This document shows positions 45,841 to 56,984 of a stretch of DNA of 64,000 nt, piece by piece. Within the stretch, counting starts at the first letter, position 1; the number at the start of each line of letters is the position of its first letter. The notes under the pieces are model-generated. The model was not told where the DNA came from. It ran no database searches and was given only the letters and a program-made list of their open reading frames with translations. The translations under genes were made by a program, and so were the position numbers. The DNA is from Xenopus tropicalis (taxonomy: Eukaryota; Chordata; Amphibia; Anura; Pipidae). The stretch lies in the NCBI RefSeq assembly GCF_000004195.4, contig NC_030682.2, positions 132,886,234 through 132,950,233 on the forward strand. The letters are read 5' to 3'.

Positions 45841-46675
45841 TACAGGTATGAGATCCCTTATCTGGAACCCGTTATCTAGAAATTTCCGAATTACGGGAAG
45901 GCTATCTCCCATAGACTCCATTATAAGCAAATAATTCTAATTTTTAAAAATGATTTCCTTTTTCTCTTTAATTATAAAACAGTACCTGTACTTGATCCCA
46001 ACTAAGATATAATTACCCCTTATTGGAGGCAGAAAAGCCCTATTGGGGTTATTTAATGGTTAAATGATTCCCTTTTCTCTGTAATAATAAAACAGTACCT
46101 GTACTTGATCCCAACTAAGATATAATTACCCCTTATTGGGGGCAGAACAGCCCTATTGGGTTCATTTAATGGTTAAATGATTCCCTTTTCTCTGTAATAA
46201 TAAAACAGTACCTGTACTTGATCCCAACTAAGATATAATTACCCCTTATTGGGGGTAGAACAGCCCTATTGGGTTTATTTAATGGTTAAATGATTCCCTT
46301 TTCTCTGTAATAATAAAACAGTACCTGTACTTGATCCCAACTAAGATATAATTACCCCTTATTGGGGGCAGAACAGCCCTATTGGGTTTATTTCATGGTT
46401 AAATGATTCCCTTTTCTCTGTAATAATAAAACAGTACCTGTACTTGATCCCAACTAAGATATAATTACCCCTTATTGGGGCAGAACAGCCCTATTGGGTT
46501 TATTTAATGGTTAAATGATTCCCTTTTCTCTGTAATAATAAAACAGTACCTGTACTTGATCCCAACTAAGATATAATTAATCCTTATTGGGGGCAAAACC
46601 ATCCTGTTGGGTTTATTCAATATTTAAATGATTTTTAGCAAACTTAAGTTATGAAGATCCAAATTACGGAAAAAT
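45841..46675 (-). mobile_element. TIR element with 113-bp tandem repeat (6 units)
   Basis: The left terminus is TACAGGTATGAGATCCCTTA. AGTACCTGTACTTGATCCCA recurs at 45981, 46094, 46207, 46320, 46433 and 46545. The right end stops at GATCCAAATTACGG without the terminal repeat. Confidence 0.85.
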
Positions 46676-46689
46676 CGGCCATCCTCTTG

Positions 46690-47014
46690 CTAGAATCTGT
46701 ATATAGAGCAGCTATCTGATTGCTAGGGTCCAAATTAACCTAGCTCCAGGCAATGGGTTGAATACAGGATGAATAGAAAAAGGGCCTACATAGAAAGTAA
46801 TAGAAGTAATAAAAAAAAGTAACAATAACATTGTAGCCTCACAGAGGAATAGTTTTTTGGCTGCAGGGGTCAGTGACCCCTATTCGCAAGCTGGAAAGAG
46901 TCAGAAGAAGGCAAATAATTGAAAAATAAAAATGAAGACCAATTGCAAAGTTGCTAAGAATAGCCCAGTCTAAAACATACTAAAAGTTAACCTGAAGTTG
47001 AACCACTGCTTTAA
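46690..47014 (-). mobile_element. T2-like MITE (TTAAAGG), left-truncated
   Basis: Its text (TTGCTAGGGTCCAAATTAAC, CTGGAAAGAGTCAGAAG, AATGAAGACCAATTGCAAAG, then AACCACTGCTTTAA) follows the right two thirds of 60020-60415. It abuts the truncated end of the preceding TIR element. Confidence 0.7.
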
Positions 47015-48299
47015 TGAGTATTCATTCTTCTAGTGGAATTCAGGTCAGTTTCTTAACACTAGTCAGGGCTGGAACTAGGAACATTTGTGCGGTGAGTAGG
47101 GGGGCCGTGTTGGGGCAGACCCTTGCCTTGGGCACCTTCAACCTTAGGCCCAGCACTGACACTGGTAATCTAATGTTTCCTTACTGGCATCTAGCTCCCC
47201 ATTTCCTTTTTGGGCACATAACTGTACACAATAAAATGCAATAAACAAAGTACTTGCAGCTACTTACACTCTTGCTGTATGCCATTTACTGATTGCACCT
47301 AGTGCATTAATACCAAAGTGCAGGGCACCCCAGTGCAAGGCAGCCCTGTACCTAGCACTTGTCTGTAAAGAGAAGTAAGTAGCTCCCTTTTGTGCAGTGT
47401 TCCAGATGAATCACATACAAACTGGAGGGTATTTTAGTGCTTGCTCATGATCTGCCTACATGCTGCCCTGCCCAGTTATTCTGGAAAATAATGTTGCATT
47501 GTTAGTAAAAAGAAAACATCTAATATTGCATAGCTCTGTTACACATTGCACTTTGCATTCCTTTAGTAAAAGAGCTCTAATACCTTTTCTTTTAGTTCAT
47601 GTGCCTGAAAACAAGGCAGATAAGAGGCAATGCATTTCTAACATGATATGCGTGATATGTCCACAGATAATTGTAAATCAATAATCTAGAAGGAAGCGGT
47701 ATCTGATACAAGTGACAAGAGGCAAGTGAGAGTATCCCATTAGGCTGCTCAGTATAATAACCCAGTACAGAATGCAAGTGAAACTGTGCCGCAGCTTTTC
47801 TTATGCTGGGTAGAGACAGCACTTTACCATGTTATGTGTATGTATGTATTCTCCCCACTAAACAAATGTTTGTCTGCTTTCTTATTAAAGGTCATGCTTT
47901 CATTAAAGCCCTTTTGTTTAAGCCTAAGGTCCTTGGTATAATCACGTGCAACCAGGCAGCAGTTCAACCAGGATGCAAGAAATGTACTTGGCACTGCAGT
48001 TTTCTAATTGAATTCTAGATCAGAACTTAGATCAGTAACTTTTATTGCTGTATTTTTCCTACAAGGCAACTGCCATAGTTGGGGCAACATGAGGCTTATT
48101 GTGTGAATACTTAATAACCATTTGGTTTCAGGGAATTTATTAATGTAAGCAAACCCATGTTAAAACTGCCAACTTGGCCCAATCCCAAGCATGTATGAGC
48201 CCTCAGGAGGTTCTGTCCAAATTATATCTGGCCGAAAATCGATTGGGTAGGTTTGAAAATCACATGAGATGAGGACTGCATCTGCGTACTGTTTTGCTT
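47015..48299. other. Mostly unassigned
   Basis: A short stretch at 47065-47160 (TCAGGGCTGGAACTAGG ... TAGGCCCAGCACTGAC) may be a worn hAT MITE. Nothing else was recognised. Confidence 0.35.
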
Positions 48300-48600
48300 T
48301 CTGCAGTAGTTAGCATTAATGCTTTGGAGCTGTGGGTTTGAATCCAGCCAGGGCAAGAACTGCATGTCACTTGCACATTTTCTCTATGTGTGAATGGGTT
48401 TTCGTTGGGTCCTCTGGTTTCTTCCCCACACTCAGAACATACAAGCAGGTTCACTGGCTTCCAATAAAAATGACCCTCGTGGACATGAATGTCATAGGGA
48501 CCATAAACTCTAAGCTCCACTTGGGCAGGGACTGATGCCAGTTATAAACAATCTGTGTATATTTCCACAGAAATAAAAATAATGTAAAATAATACAAAAA
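48300..48600 (+). mobile_element. tRNA-derived SINE with L2-type tail
   Basis: A tRNA-like head has a box A-like TAGTTAGCATTAATGC and a box B-like GGGTTTGAATCCAG. A central block (CATTTTCTCTATGTGTG, TGGGTTTTCGTTGGGTCC, CTGGTTTCTTCCCCACA) is the conserved V-SINE-type sequence. The tail (CTCTAAGCTCCACTTGGGC) is shared with 20365-20577. RNA polymerase III transcription is inferred from family knowledge; this copy is diverged. The minus open frame across it is a shadow. Confidence 0.7.
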
Positions 48601-49139
48601 TACAACAACATATCATTAATTTAATTTTGTTAATCCATTTGTGAAGCACTGGCTACTACGTCAACAAGTTGCTGTTGGTTAGAAGGTTATATTGACATAC
48701 CCCTCTGTGTATTTGCGCATGAAGTCCCATAATTTGTGGGGGAAAAAGGAGAAACACATTACTGTCTGCACTGGTATAACATACTGGGGGAACAGGTTTA
48801 ACTCTCCTTATGTTTGTGTTTTAGTATCATGTTAAAAGTAGAAAATGTACATTGTTTTTATTCAAATTAAGTATTGCATTGTAAGCCCGTTGAAGGAAAA
48901 ATCTCATTTACAACTTGGCTTTACTCTTATTGTATTTCTCTGTATATAGTTGTTTTGGTTCTATGTTTATTTATATGACTAGGAGCAGCCATGACTGTTC
49001 CAATAAGAGCCACAGACTCGTATGATATAGTTGCAGTTGCTTCCAGGAGACAAACTTTCATGAGGAATGACTGAATGCTTTTATTTTGTTTGCCAAGCAA
49101 TACCTTTCTAACAAAGGACAGGATTGCTCTGTATAATGT
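48601..49139. other. Unassigned sequence
   Basis: Nothing recognised. Confidence 0.35.
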
Positions 49140-49231
49140 ACCATTAAAATATACAAGTTTGATGTATTAGGAATTATGAGCCCCCAATTAATTATAAGGA
49201 TATTATAAGTTGCTTAGGTGATCATATAAAG
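49140..49231 (+). repeat. Single monomer of the 130-bp repeat, left half
   Basis: ATAATGTACC, TTATAAGGATATTATAAGTT and ATCATATAAAG align with the 11550-12440 unit. The monomer continues at 50449 (GCATGAGGCTGA) after the hAT insertion. It is diverged and unexpanded. Confidence 0.65.
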
Positions 49232-50440
49232 CAGTGCTGTCCAACTGGCAGCCCGCGGGCCGCATGGCTGCTTTGATGGCTTACTCTTGTGTAAGCTTTA
49301 AATGGTATCAGTACTGTGATTAACTGCCCCCCCCTGCATGGTTCTCACCTCAGATTCAGGCTGTAATCAGGCTGTATTGTTTAAATATGTAATTCCCTGT
49401 GTTGTTCACACCTTTTAATCTCTGTATTGTTCCCCCCTGCAGTGTTCACACCTCAGGCTCAGGCTGTAATCACCCCCATTGTTCCCCTGTTCACACCTCA
49501 GGAGCAGTAGAAACCCACAAATAATCCCTACACACTACTAAAAGAACATATACTGAGGTGGTACTGCAATTAAAACGTTTTTTAATATATAGTTATTGTG
49601 CAGACTGTAGGAGCAGTGCCAGCATTGTGTCACTGTAGGCTGCCTGTGTGTGCCATACACACAGGCAGCATAGGGCAGACAGAGTATGGCACACACAGGC
49701 AGGGTAGGGAAGGCAGAGTATGGCACACACAGGCAGAGTATGGCACAAACCAACCAAGAATAGCAAACACAGTGAAAGTATGGCACACGCAGGCAGGGTA
49801 GGGAAGGCAGAGTATGGCACACGCAGGCAGGGTAGGGAAGGCAGAGTATGGCACACACAGGCAGGATAGGGAAGGCAGAGTATGGCACACACAGGCAGGG
49901 TAGGGCAGGCAGAGTATAGCACACACAGGCCAAGTATGGCACAAACCAGCCAAGTATGGCACACAGGCAGGGTAGGGAAGGCAGAGTATGGCACACACAG
50001 GCAGGGTAGGGAAGGCAGAGTATGGCACACACAGGCAGGGTAGGGAAGGCAGAGTATGGTACACACAGACAGGGTAGGGAAGGCAGAGTATGGCACACAC
50101 AGGCAGGGTAGGGAAGGCAGAGTATGGCACACACAGGCAGGGTAGGGAAGGCAGAGTATGGCACACACAGGCAGGGTAGGGAAGGCAGAGTATGGCACAC
50201 ACAGGCAGGGTAGGGAAGGCAGAGTATGGCACACACAGGCAGGGTAGGGCAGGCAGAGTATGGCAGGTTTTTGCTGTAATACAACCATTAATATGGGTAT
50301 GGTCATGTGATAACATGGGTTTGGTTTCAAGTGGGTGCGGTTTCAAAAAGGGGAGTGGTCAAAACTGGCTTCCATTATCGGCCCTCCACCACGTAGGTCG
50401 GAAAAATTCCGGCCCTCGGTACAACAGTTGGACAGCACTG
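49232..50440. mobile_element. 1.2-kb non-autonomous hAT element with internal minisatellite
   Basis: Inverted ends CAGTGCTGTCCAACTGGC and TTGGACAGCACTG lie within a perfect 8-bp target duplication ATATAAAG (49224-49231 and 50441-50448). The left subterminal GCCCGCGGGCCGC and the right GGCCCTCGG text are typical of hAT elements. The interior has GTTCACACCTCAGG repeats and a 34-bp array. There is no transposase. The long minus-strand frames (49538-50346) follow the 34-bp period and are artefacts. Confidence 0.9.
49639..50275 (+). repeat. 34-bp minisatellite inside the hAT element, ~17 units
   Basis: Unit ACACACAGGCAGGGTAGGGA plus AGGCAGAGTATGGC, period 34 in the regular part (for example 50091 to 50125). 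The left edge is a 12-bp-arm hairpin, GCTGCCTGTGTG (49639-49650) with its complement at 49658-49669. Irregular units lie around 49735-49780 and 49915-49965. Confidence 0.9.
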
Positions 50441-50448
50441 ATATAAAG

Positions 50449-50732
50449 GCATGAGGCTGAAAGCCCAATATCCTCAAAATTTAGTACAGGTTTTTTTAAA
50501 ATAAATCTTCCCTCAGTCTCTTCAGAAATAAACGTAAAGACAAACTCTTGGAGCACTCGCAAAGCAGCTGACCCAGTTCTGGCACTTATAGTGCAGTGTC
50601 ATCCACTGTAGGCTGCAGCATTTATTATCCTCCTATTTGTGTCTGTAAACCCTCATAGATTGTAAGCTCTTGTTTCTTAGACACCGAGCTCCTTCCTCCT
50701 GCTTCTTCTAACTCCTTGCAGCTTTCAAATGG
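50449..50732. other. Monomer remnant and unclassified repeat
   Basis: It starts with the right half of the 130-bp monomer. At 50500-50600 is a repeat shared with 15060-15130. Confidence 0.4.
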
Positions 50733-50985
50733 GGGCTACTGACCCTAGTAGCCAAAGAACTATTCCTCTGAGAGGCTACAGTTTTGTTGGTATTGTTACT
50801 TTTTATAACATATTTTTTTATTCAAGTCCTCTCCTATTCATATACCAAATTCTTGTTAAAATCACTTCCGAGTTGCTAATGTAACTTAGACCTTTGCAAC
50901 CAGATAGCTGCTGAAACTGAAAACTGAAGAGCTGCTGTTCAAAAACAAAAAACTACAAATATTAAAAAATGAAGACCAATTCTAT
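50733..50985 (+). mobile_element. T2-like MITE fragment
   Basis: GGGGCTACTGACCCTAGTAGCC, TTGTTACTTTTTATAACAT, GCAACCAGATAGCTGCTG and AATGAAGACCAATTC mirror parts of 46690-47014 and 60020-60415, in mixed order. Both ends are missing. Confidence 0.5.
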
Positions 50986-51393
50986 ATATATATATAAATT
51001 GTTGGCCAGTGTTTTGCTTGCCCCCTTTAGCAGTGTCTAGAGGTTGTCCCCCGCCATGGCATCTGTTGCAAGTTGAAGCAAATCAAACACTACTGATTGA
51101 CTGGGAGCAAGGAATGTTCTGGACACTAAGTTAAAACAATAGGCATTTTTATTTATTTCCTACTTTGCTTAGTTTTCTCATACCAGCAAGGAATCAGTAA
51201 AGGGCACTAAATCTACCCTCAAACCATAGGTTTCAGATAGGACCTATAACACCTGTAATAGAATGATGTAGTATAACTATAGCTGGAATCTTAGCCATAA
51301 GCTGGGAGACACAGCCTCACTTCCCGATTTAAGAACAATGTTTACTTTTTTTCTTTTATTTGACTTAATCTTTTTTTCCATTTCTCTTCTACC
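50986..51393. other. Unassigned sequence
   Basis: Nothing recognised. Confidence 0.35.
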
Positions 51394-51758
51394 TTAAAGC
51401 GATAGTGACACGTTACTATGAAAATTCATAGGAACATGTCAGTACTAGTAATGAATTGCAACATGCAAAATGTTTGGGGCCAAAAGTCCCCCAAAACTGC
51501 CCCAAGCCCAGCAATACTTACTGCATCCGACACTCCAACACGGCTAAAGGCAGTTGTTCCAGCCTATGGAAGTACCGTGCCGCCCCCAGTCCAGTGTGAC
51601 TAAACAACTATGGAGGTGCCTTTAGCCTGTCGGGCGCGGAAAGTATTGCTGGGCTGGGGGCACTTTTGGGGGACCCAAACATTTTGCATGTTGCAATTCA
51701 TTACTAATACTGACTCCATCCTATGGATTTTCATAGGAAGGTGTCAGTATTGCTTTAA
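51394..51758. mobile_element. 365-bp foldback MITE with TTAA ends
   Basis: TTAAAGCGATAGTGACAC and the complement of TTAAAGCAATACTGACAC are its ends. The arms remain complementary for about 150 nt (CCTATGAAAATC, TGAATTGCAACATGC, AAAATGTTTGGG, CAGCAATACTT, AAAGGCA), so it folds into one long hairpin. It abuts another TTAAAGG MITE at 51762. Confidence 0.85.
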
Positions 51759-51761
51759 CCT

Positions 51762-52320
51762 TTAAAGGAGAATGAAAGCTTAACTAAAAAAGTAGGGCAG
51801 CAGTGTTATACATTATGTTTTAGGGTTCTACACCAGTACAAGGAACCCACAGCCCATTAGGAAGGAAGATCGGTGCCCCCAAAGATGCCCCAGTAGCCCC
51901 CCATGTTCTTTTCTGCTGATTCACTGCAAGTGCTCTGTGCTGCTGTCACTTACTGAGCTTAGGGGCCGACACACAATATACTGTATATATAGAATATAAA
52001 TGTCACAATATAAGGCTGATTAGTCACTAATTCAGATTATTAGTACATGACAGCTGTGAACTAGTGCAAATAGCATCAGAATTTAATAGCATCAGCTTAT
52101 ATGACAGAAGAACCTCATTTTCTGCTTGATAATTTGTGACAACCCCTAAGTTTAACTTCTCAACAGCTGCCCAGAGCATACTGAGCATGTGCAATACTAA
52201 GCATGTGCAGTGTCACTGACACTGCTAACAAGACAGGAAGCTGCAGTGACAACTTTGAATCATTGCTGTTATAGAGATGCTGAGCCTTTATTCACTTTTA
52301 GGGTTTAGTTGTTCTGTAAA
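51762..52320. mobile_element. MITE with TTTAAAGGAGAA end (T2-like)
   Basis: The left end TTTAAAGGAGAATGAAAGC is clear. The right end AGGGTTTAGTTGTTCTGTAAA is a worn inverted counterpart. No coding sequence. Confidence 0.55.
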
Positions 52321-53066
52321 AGCACTTCCAATAACTCAATCAGTTGTATGTATGGAATTTTTTTTCTCTTGAGCGTTTAAGGCAACAAACGTCACGTCTT
52401 GGTGGTTGAGCATCACTTGACAAGCATGTGGAGGCCTGTGTGTACAAGGATAGATCTCAGCTGTATGATTTACAGCATAGTCGCACATACCTGTCAGATT
52501 TTAGGTTTTGACAGTCTGGATTCTCACTGATTTATAACTGACAGAGTTTCTTAAAGGCTAGGCATATACAAAGTTCTCTTCTTACAAAGGGGCATGTGAT
52601 GATAGGTATGCGGGTCATTTACTAAAGGTTAAATTCATGGTTCGTCAGTTCCACATTAAAGCCCACATTAGCATTTTTCATGGAAATTCCATATTTTAGT
52701 CTAATATTTAAGCCTGTTACATAAAGACACACATGGGAAAAAAATACAGGGGGCCAAAAAAATATCTTGGAGTAATTCCTTTGTGCCTCCCACTACCTGC
52801 CCCTCATAAATACAAACACAGGCAGTGTGCTCTGTTTGGAGCAATGGCATACCTATAGAGGAGACAGACCCCAGTCATGGAGGGGGCCTAGACCACGGGA
52901 TCAGGTTCCTCTATAGCTACTTTACTTATAGAATATATGCACACCTACTGTATGTGTGGGCAGGGTTGTGCGCACTCCAGCTGGGTTGGTTGCAGTGCAC
53001 GAGAGCCCCTCTGTGGGGGGTTTGGCGCCAAGTCATTACGCTGCTGATTTGGAGCAATGATACACG
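52321..53066. other. Unassigned sequence
   Basis: Nothing recognised. Confidence 0.35.
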
Positions 53067-53074
53067 CAGTAACC

Positions 53075-53382
53075 CAGGGGTCCCCAACCTTTCTTACTCG
53101 TGAGCCACAGTCAAATGTAAAAAAAGACTTGGAGAGCAACACAAGCACCATAAAAGTTCATGGAGGAGCCAAATAAGGGCTGTGATTGGCTATTAGGGGC
53201 CTCTATGCACCCTATCAGCTTACAGGGGCTTTATTTGGTAGGAAATCTTGTTTTTATTCAACCAAAACTTGCCCCCAAGTCAGGAATTCAAAAATAACTA
53301 CATGGTTTGGGGGCACTGAGAGCAACATCCAAGGGGTTGGGGAGCAACATGTTGCCCCTGAGCCACTGGTTGGGGTTCACTG
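53075..53382 (+). mobile_element. 308-bp hAT MITE (CAGGGGTCCCCAACC family)
   Basis: A perfect 8-bp duplication CAGTAACC is at 53067-53074 and 53383-53390. The ends are CAGGGGTCCCCAACC and GGTTGGGGTTCACTG. It is the third copy of this family in the window. Confidence 0.95.
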
Positions 53383-53390
53383 CAGTAACC

Positions 53391-54265
53391 CTTGGTGTAT
53401 TCCAATCATTTTGTAGCTTTACTATTATCTGGTCTCACAACTGTCTGGACCCTAATGGTAAGTAACAATCTCTAAGATTCACAAGCGATTTTTTGCCCTT
53501 TAGCACTTACGTCCAGGGTCATAGTTATTGACCTCTATGAAAATGATACAGATACCTTATTTGCCAATAAAACTCTTACAAGTGTGAAGTATAAAAGTCA
53601 ATTGCCATATATTTGTGTATGTAGTGTGTGACTAAAGCACGATATGTAGGATACAGAATGCTTGTCTATTCATTTATTCCAAACAATGTGGAAGGATTCT
53701 ATAAGCATCATAAGAACACTAGTCATGAGTTATAACAGTCCCTTGTGATAAAAGGGGGCAGACCATATATCACACGCTTCAAACATATTCAACATAAGGC
53801 AAATAAACACGGCTCCCATTGCAAATATATTCTGTGTATTCTTTTCATAAATAAACTGTACCTGTATTGTTTTATAAAAAGGATGAATGGCTTTGCCATT
53901 TAAAATGGAATTGGTTTGTTTAAAGGAGAACTAAATGCAAATTGATCGTTAGAAGGTATTTTTAGGTTGATTGCAGTGTGATATGTGATAATCCTGCCCA
54001 GATAAATTGGTGGCAAAGAAGGATTTTCTCCACAAGGTCGCTGAACCTACTGACCATCTCTCCCTGTGAACTCACCGCACAATTGGTCAAACATAATTAC
54101 AGACATAAGAGGATTCCCAAGTGAAAACCCTGCCTTCCTATTCTGTCGCTCATCTTGCTTTTATATACCATAGAGATATTCCTGTGCAGTTATTGCTTGT
54201 CGACCTTACACTAATACAAGGCAGAGGGGCAGGTATAGGGGGAAATTCATAAAAACTAAGTTGAA
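53391..54265. other. Mostly unassigned
   Basis: A T2-like left end (TTTAAAGGAGAACTAAATGC) lies near 53920. No right end or gene was found. Confidence 0.35.
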
Positions 54266-54690
54266 AAAGTGCAGCAAACCCAATTAAGTCTAAAACAACT
54301 GGACTTTTCTGAGTTTTTTTTCTTGAAAATGTATCATCCGAGTGGCTTCTTCAGTTCAACTGACTGATAGGGAATTCCCCGGCATTTAAACCCTTGAGGG
54401 AAGTACAGTCACAGACATCCAATCATAATGGTTCCATTGAACTTATTCAGTTAGGTGTTGGCTGAAACTGACAGGTGTAAGTAGGTATGATCCAGTCACA
54501 ATGATTCTCATTGATGCGGGTGTTAATCCTTCAAAGTACATGACTGGAAGTGTGAAACCACTGGGGTAGGATGTCAAAGTGGCATTGTATGTTTTCCCTT
54601 GGTTTTGGATTGAGGAGTTGGACAAGGGAGCTGACATCAGGCTTGACCATCGAGTGCAGGGGAGCCACCATCCAGCAGTCCCGCAAGCCC
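54266..54690. mobile_element. Possible Penelope-like element fragment
   Basis: ATCCGAGTGGCTTCTTCAGT followed by GGAATTCCCCGGCATTTAAA and the text to CACATGGCCCTC resembles sequence commonly seen at borders of Penelope-like elements in fish and frogs. There is no reverse transcriptase or endonuclease here, so the call is tentative. Confidence 0.3.
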
Positions 54691-55006
54691 ATGGCCCTCA
54701 TTTGCCATATATTGTATTATTATATAATGTATTAATGTTGGAAAAATATCTGATCCTCTATGTTGGAACGTACAATCTGAGCAGAAGTATCTTATTCTGA
54801 GCCATCTGCATCCAACAGTCAATGTATTTCACTTTATCAGACTTTATATTGTTGGGTTAAAAAGCAACATGTAGCATTCCTTTTGAACAGTTGCCTTGTG
54901 TTGGTTCTCAGATCTTTCATGTAGTACATGGATCAGATTTTTATATCAGTTACATTATTTTTAGATAGATGCAACTACATCCGACTTGTAAGATGGGATA
55001 TGCAAG
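54691..55006. other. Unassigned sequence
   Basis: Nothing recognised. Confidence 0.35.
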
Positions 55007-55011
55007 GGCAT

Positions 55012-55682
55012 TGTCACGAATGGTATCCTAAAACTCAGAACAGGCTCTAAGGGTCCGGTCTCGGCTCACTCTTCCGCCTATAACCGCCGCCTTTCACGTC
55101 GGGAGGAGCCCTTCGCTACTCGGATGCCGCCAGGTCTTATTGTGAGAAACCCAAGGAGAGAGTTCTGAGAAAGCACAGGAACCAATCGTATGACAGGCAG
55201 ATGGGAAACACTAGAGTAGTCAGGACAGGCCGGGGTCAGCAACAGTCAGGCAGCGCAGCACAGAATCAGAATCCAGTAGAATAGTCAGGCAGGCAATGGT
55301 CGGTCCAGGCAGCAATAAAGAAGGTCAAGAACAGGCAAAAAGGTCAATACAGGCAGCAAGCGAGAGAAGTCAAATACAGGCAAGGTCAGGAACACAGGAG
55401 AACAGGAACAGAAATCGCACCCAGGAAATCAGCAAGGAAAACCTACGTTGGGCAACGAATAGAGCACAGTGAGCGCTTTAAATATTTGAATTTCGCGCCG
55501 AAATGACGTCACGCGCGCGCCGGCGACAACGCAAGTGCGCATGCGCGCATCAAGAGCGCGCATGCGCATAAGAGACAGAGAGAGGCGCGCGCGCGTGCCT
55601 AGAAGATAACGGCGGGCGTCCCCGCACCGGAGGAGGCGGCGGGCGTCCCCGCCGCCCCGCTAGACCACCAGGTATCGTTACA
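55012..55682 (-). mobile_element. Solo LTR (Ty3/Gypsy-like), 671 bp
   Basis: The segment starts TGTCACGA and ends CGTTACA, the TG...CA form of an LTR in either direction. It sits in a perfect 5-bp duplication GGCAT (55007-55011 and 55683-55687). Read on the minus strand, it has a GC- and CpG-rich promoter-like part first, an AT-rich ATATTTAAAGCGC, then a C/T-rich R-U5-like part (CCTGACCTTGCCTGT motifs). No internal coding region or second LTR is present, so it is the product of LTR-LTR recombination. Superfamily is inferred from the 5-bp duplication and composition. Confidence 0.8.
55504..55568. promoter_or_regulatory. CRE and two NRF1-like sites in the solo LTR
   Basis: TGACGTCA (55504-55511) is a full CRE palindrome. 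TGCGCATGCGCG (55536-55547) and GCGCATGCGCA (55558-55568) match the NRF1 consensus. The three sites lie within 65 bp of CpG-dense sequence beside an AT-rich TATA-like stretch (about 55480-55495), as expected for the U3 promoter of the LTR. Binding is inferred from motif match only. Confidence 0.6.
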
Positions 55683-55687
55683 GGCAT

Positions 55688-56045
55688 CCAACAAAATATC
55701 TGCCCTTAAAACAAATACAGAACAGTATTTTCATGTATCTGTCATCTTCATACAAGGCAGGGGGCACTTGGAACAAATGCTGGACCACAAGGGTTTCATG
55801 AAAAGAAAAAGTCTGAAAACATCTAAATTAATTGTTAATGAGCTGTGAGGATTTTATGTTTCCTGTTCTAGAGCAATAGCTAGCAACTCTCATCACAAGT
55901 GGCTTCCAGTGGTTTTATTTAGCCCTGTGGCTGTGGTTGTATCTGACAATCTTTTAGCTCCTTAGGGAGAAATGGCATTAGCCCAAAATTGAAAAGTTAA
56001 ATATTTGTTTACTCCTAATAATCTTCTAATGACAAATTCACAGAC
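55688..56045. other. Unassigned sequence
   Basis: Nothing recognised. Confidence 0.35.
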
Positions 56046-56396
56046 AGCATCAAAAACACTTATATAGTTTATATAAACAAAGCTGCTGTGTAGCCAAGGG
56101 GGCAGCCATTCAAATCCAAATAGGGCTAAATGGCACAGATTACATAGCAGATAACAAATAAACTCAATAAAACACCATTGAATTCTACAGTATTTATCTG
56201 CTATGTAACCTGTGTTTTTTGTTCCGTTTTCCAGCTTGAATGGCTGCCCCCATGGCTACACAGCAGCTTAATTATATAAACTATAGTAGTCTTTCTAAAA
56301 CAAACAGACCCGTTTTACCATTGTAGTACAGCAGAACATTATATTTATTACTATAAAACAGTTGAATTTTTTAGTGTTACTGTTTCTTTAAGTACC
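56046..56396. mobile_element. Foldback MITE (AGTAACACCAAAAAA family)
   Basis: The arms ATATAGTTTATATAA, GCTGCTGTGTAGCC, GGGGCAGCCATTC and ATTACATAGCAGATAA recur inverted around a centre near 56180. The right arm continues to TTTTTTAGTGTTACTGTTTC, the complement of the end at 9591. Confidence 0.8.
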
Positions 56397-56547
56397 ATTA
56401 CTGGGCAATGTAATAAAAGACACAATATTTGACCCACTTTAGTAACCCACAGCAACCAGTTCAATGGTTGCTGGCCAGAAAATGCTGCTTGATTATTGGT
56501 TGTTATGAGTAACTAGACCAGTAGCAAACATTACCTTTTACATAAAT

Positions 56548-56865
56548 GGGATCCATTATCTAGAAGCCCGTTGTCCAGAAATCTCTGAATTATGAGAAGG
56601 TCATCTTCCACAGACTATATGTTATTTAAATAATTCAGATAAAAAAGTATTTCCTTTTTCTCTGTAGTAATAAAACAGTAATTGTACTTCATCCCAACTA
56701 AGATATAATTACCCCTTATTGGAGGCAAACAATCACATTGGGTTTAATTAATGTTTCAATGATTTGTTAGCAGACTTAAGGTATGGAGATCCAAATTACA
56801 GAAAGCCCCTTATCCAGAAAACCCCAGGTCTCAAACATTTTGGATTACAGGTCTTAAACCTGTAT
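56548..56865 (-). mobile_element. 113-bp TIR family member with a single unit
   Basis: It has the same outline as 12942-13834 (GGGATCCATTATCTAGAAGCC; AAAACAGTAATTGTACTTC; CCCCTTATTGGAGGC; CCCCAGGTCTCAAACATTTT; AAACCTGTA) but with only one internal unit. It shows the unexpanded structure. Confidence 0.75.
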
Positions 56866-56984
56866 TCTAGTAAGCCCCAAAATTCAAATAACAGTGTTAT
56901 CACCAATTTATCTCTATTTCTCTGAATTTGATGCTAATAATACAAGCCCAGTGGAGTTATTAACACCAAAATACACCTAAAATC

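Noticed and set aside
48260..48520. 86-codon minus-strand frame with a CSECGEET stretch resembling a zinc site
   Set aside because: It is antisense to a tRNA-derived SINE with recognisable box B and tail.
49538..50346. Three overlapping long minus-strand frames with CLPYPACVCHT-type repeats
   Set aside because: They are translations of the 34-bp minisatellite; all frames are open because the unit lacks stops.
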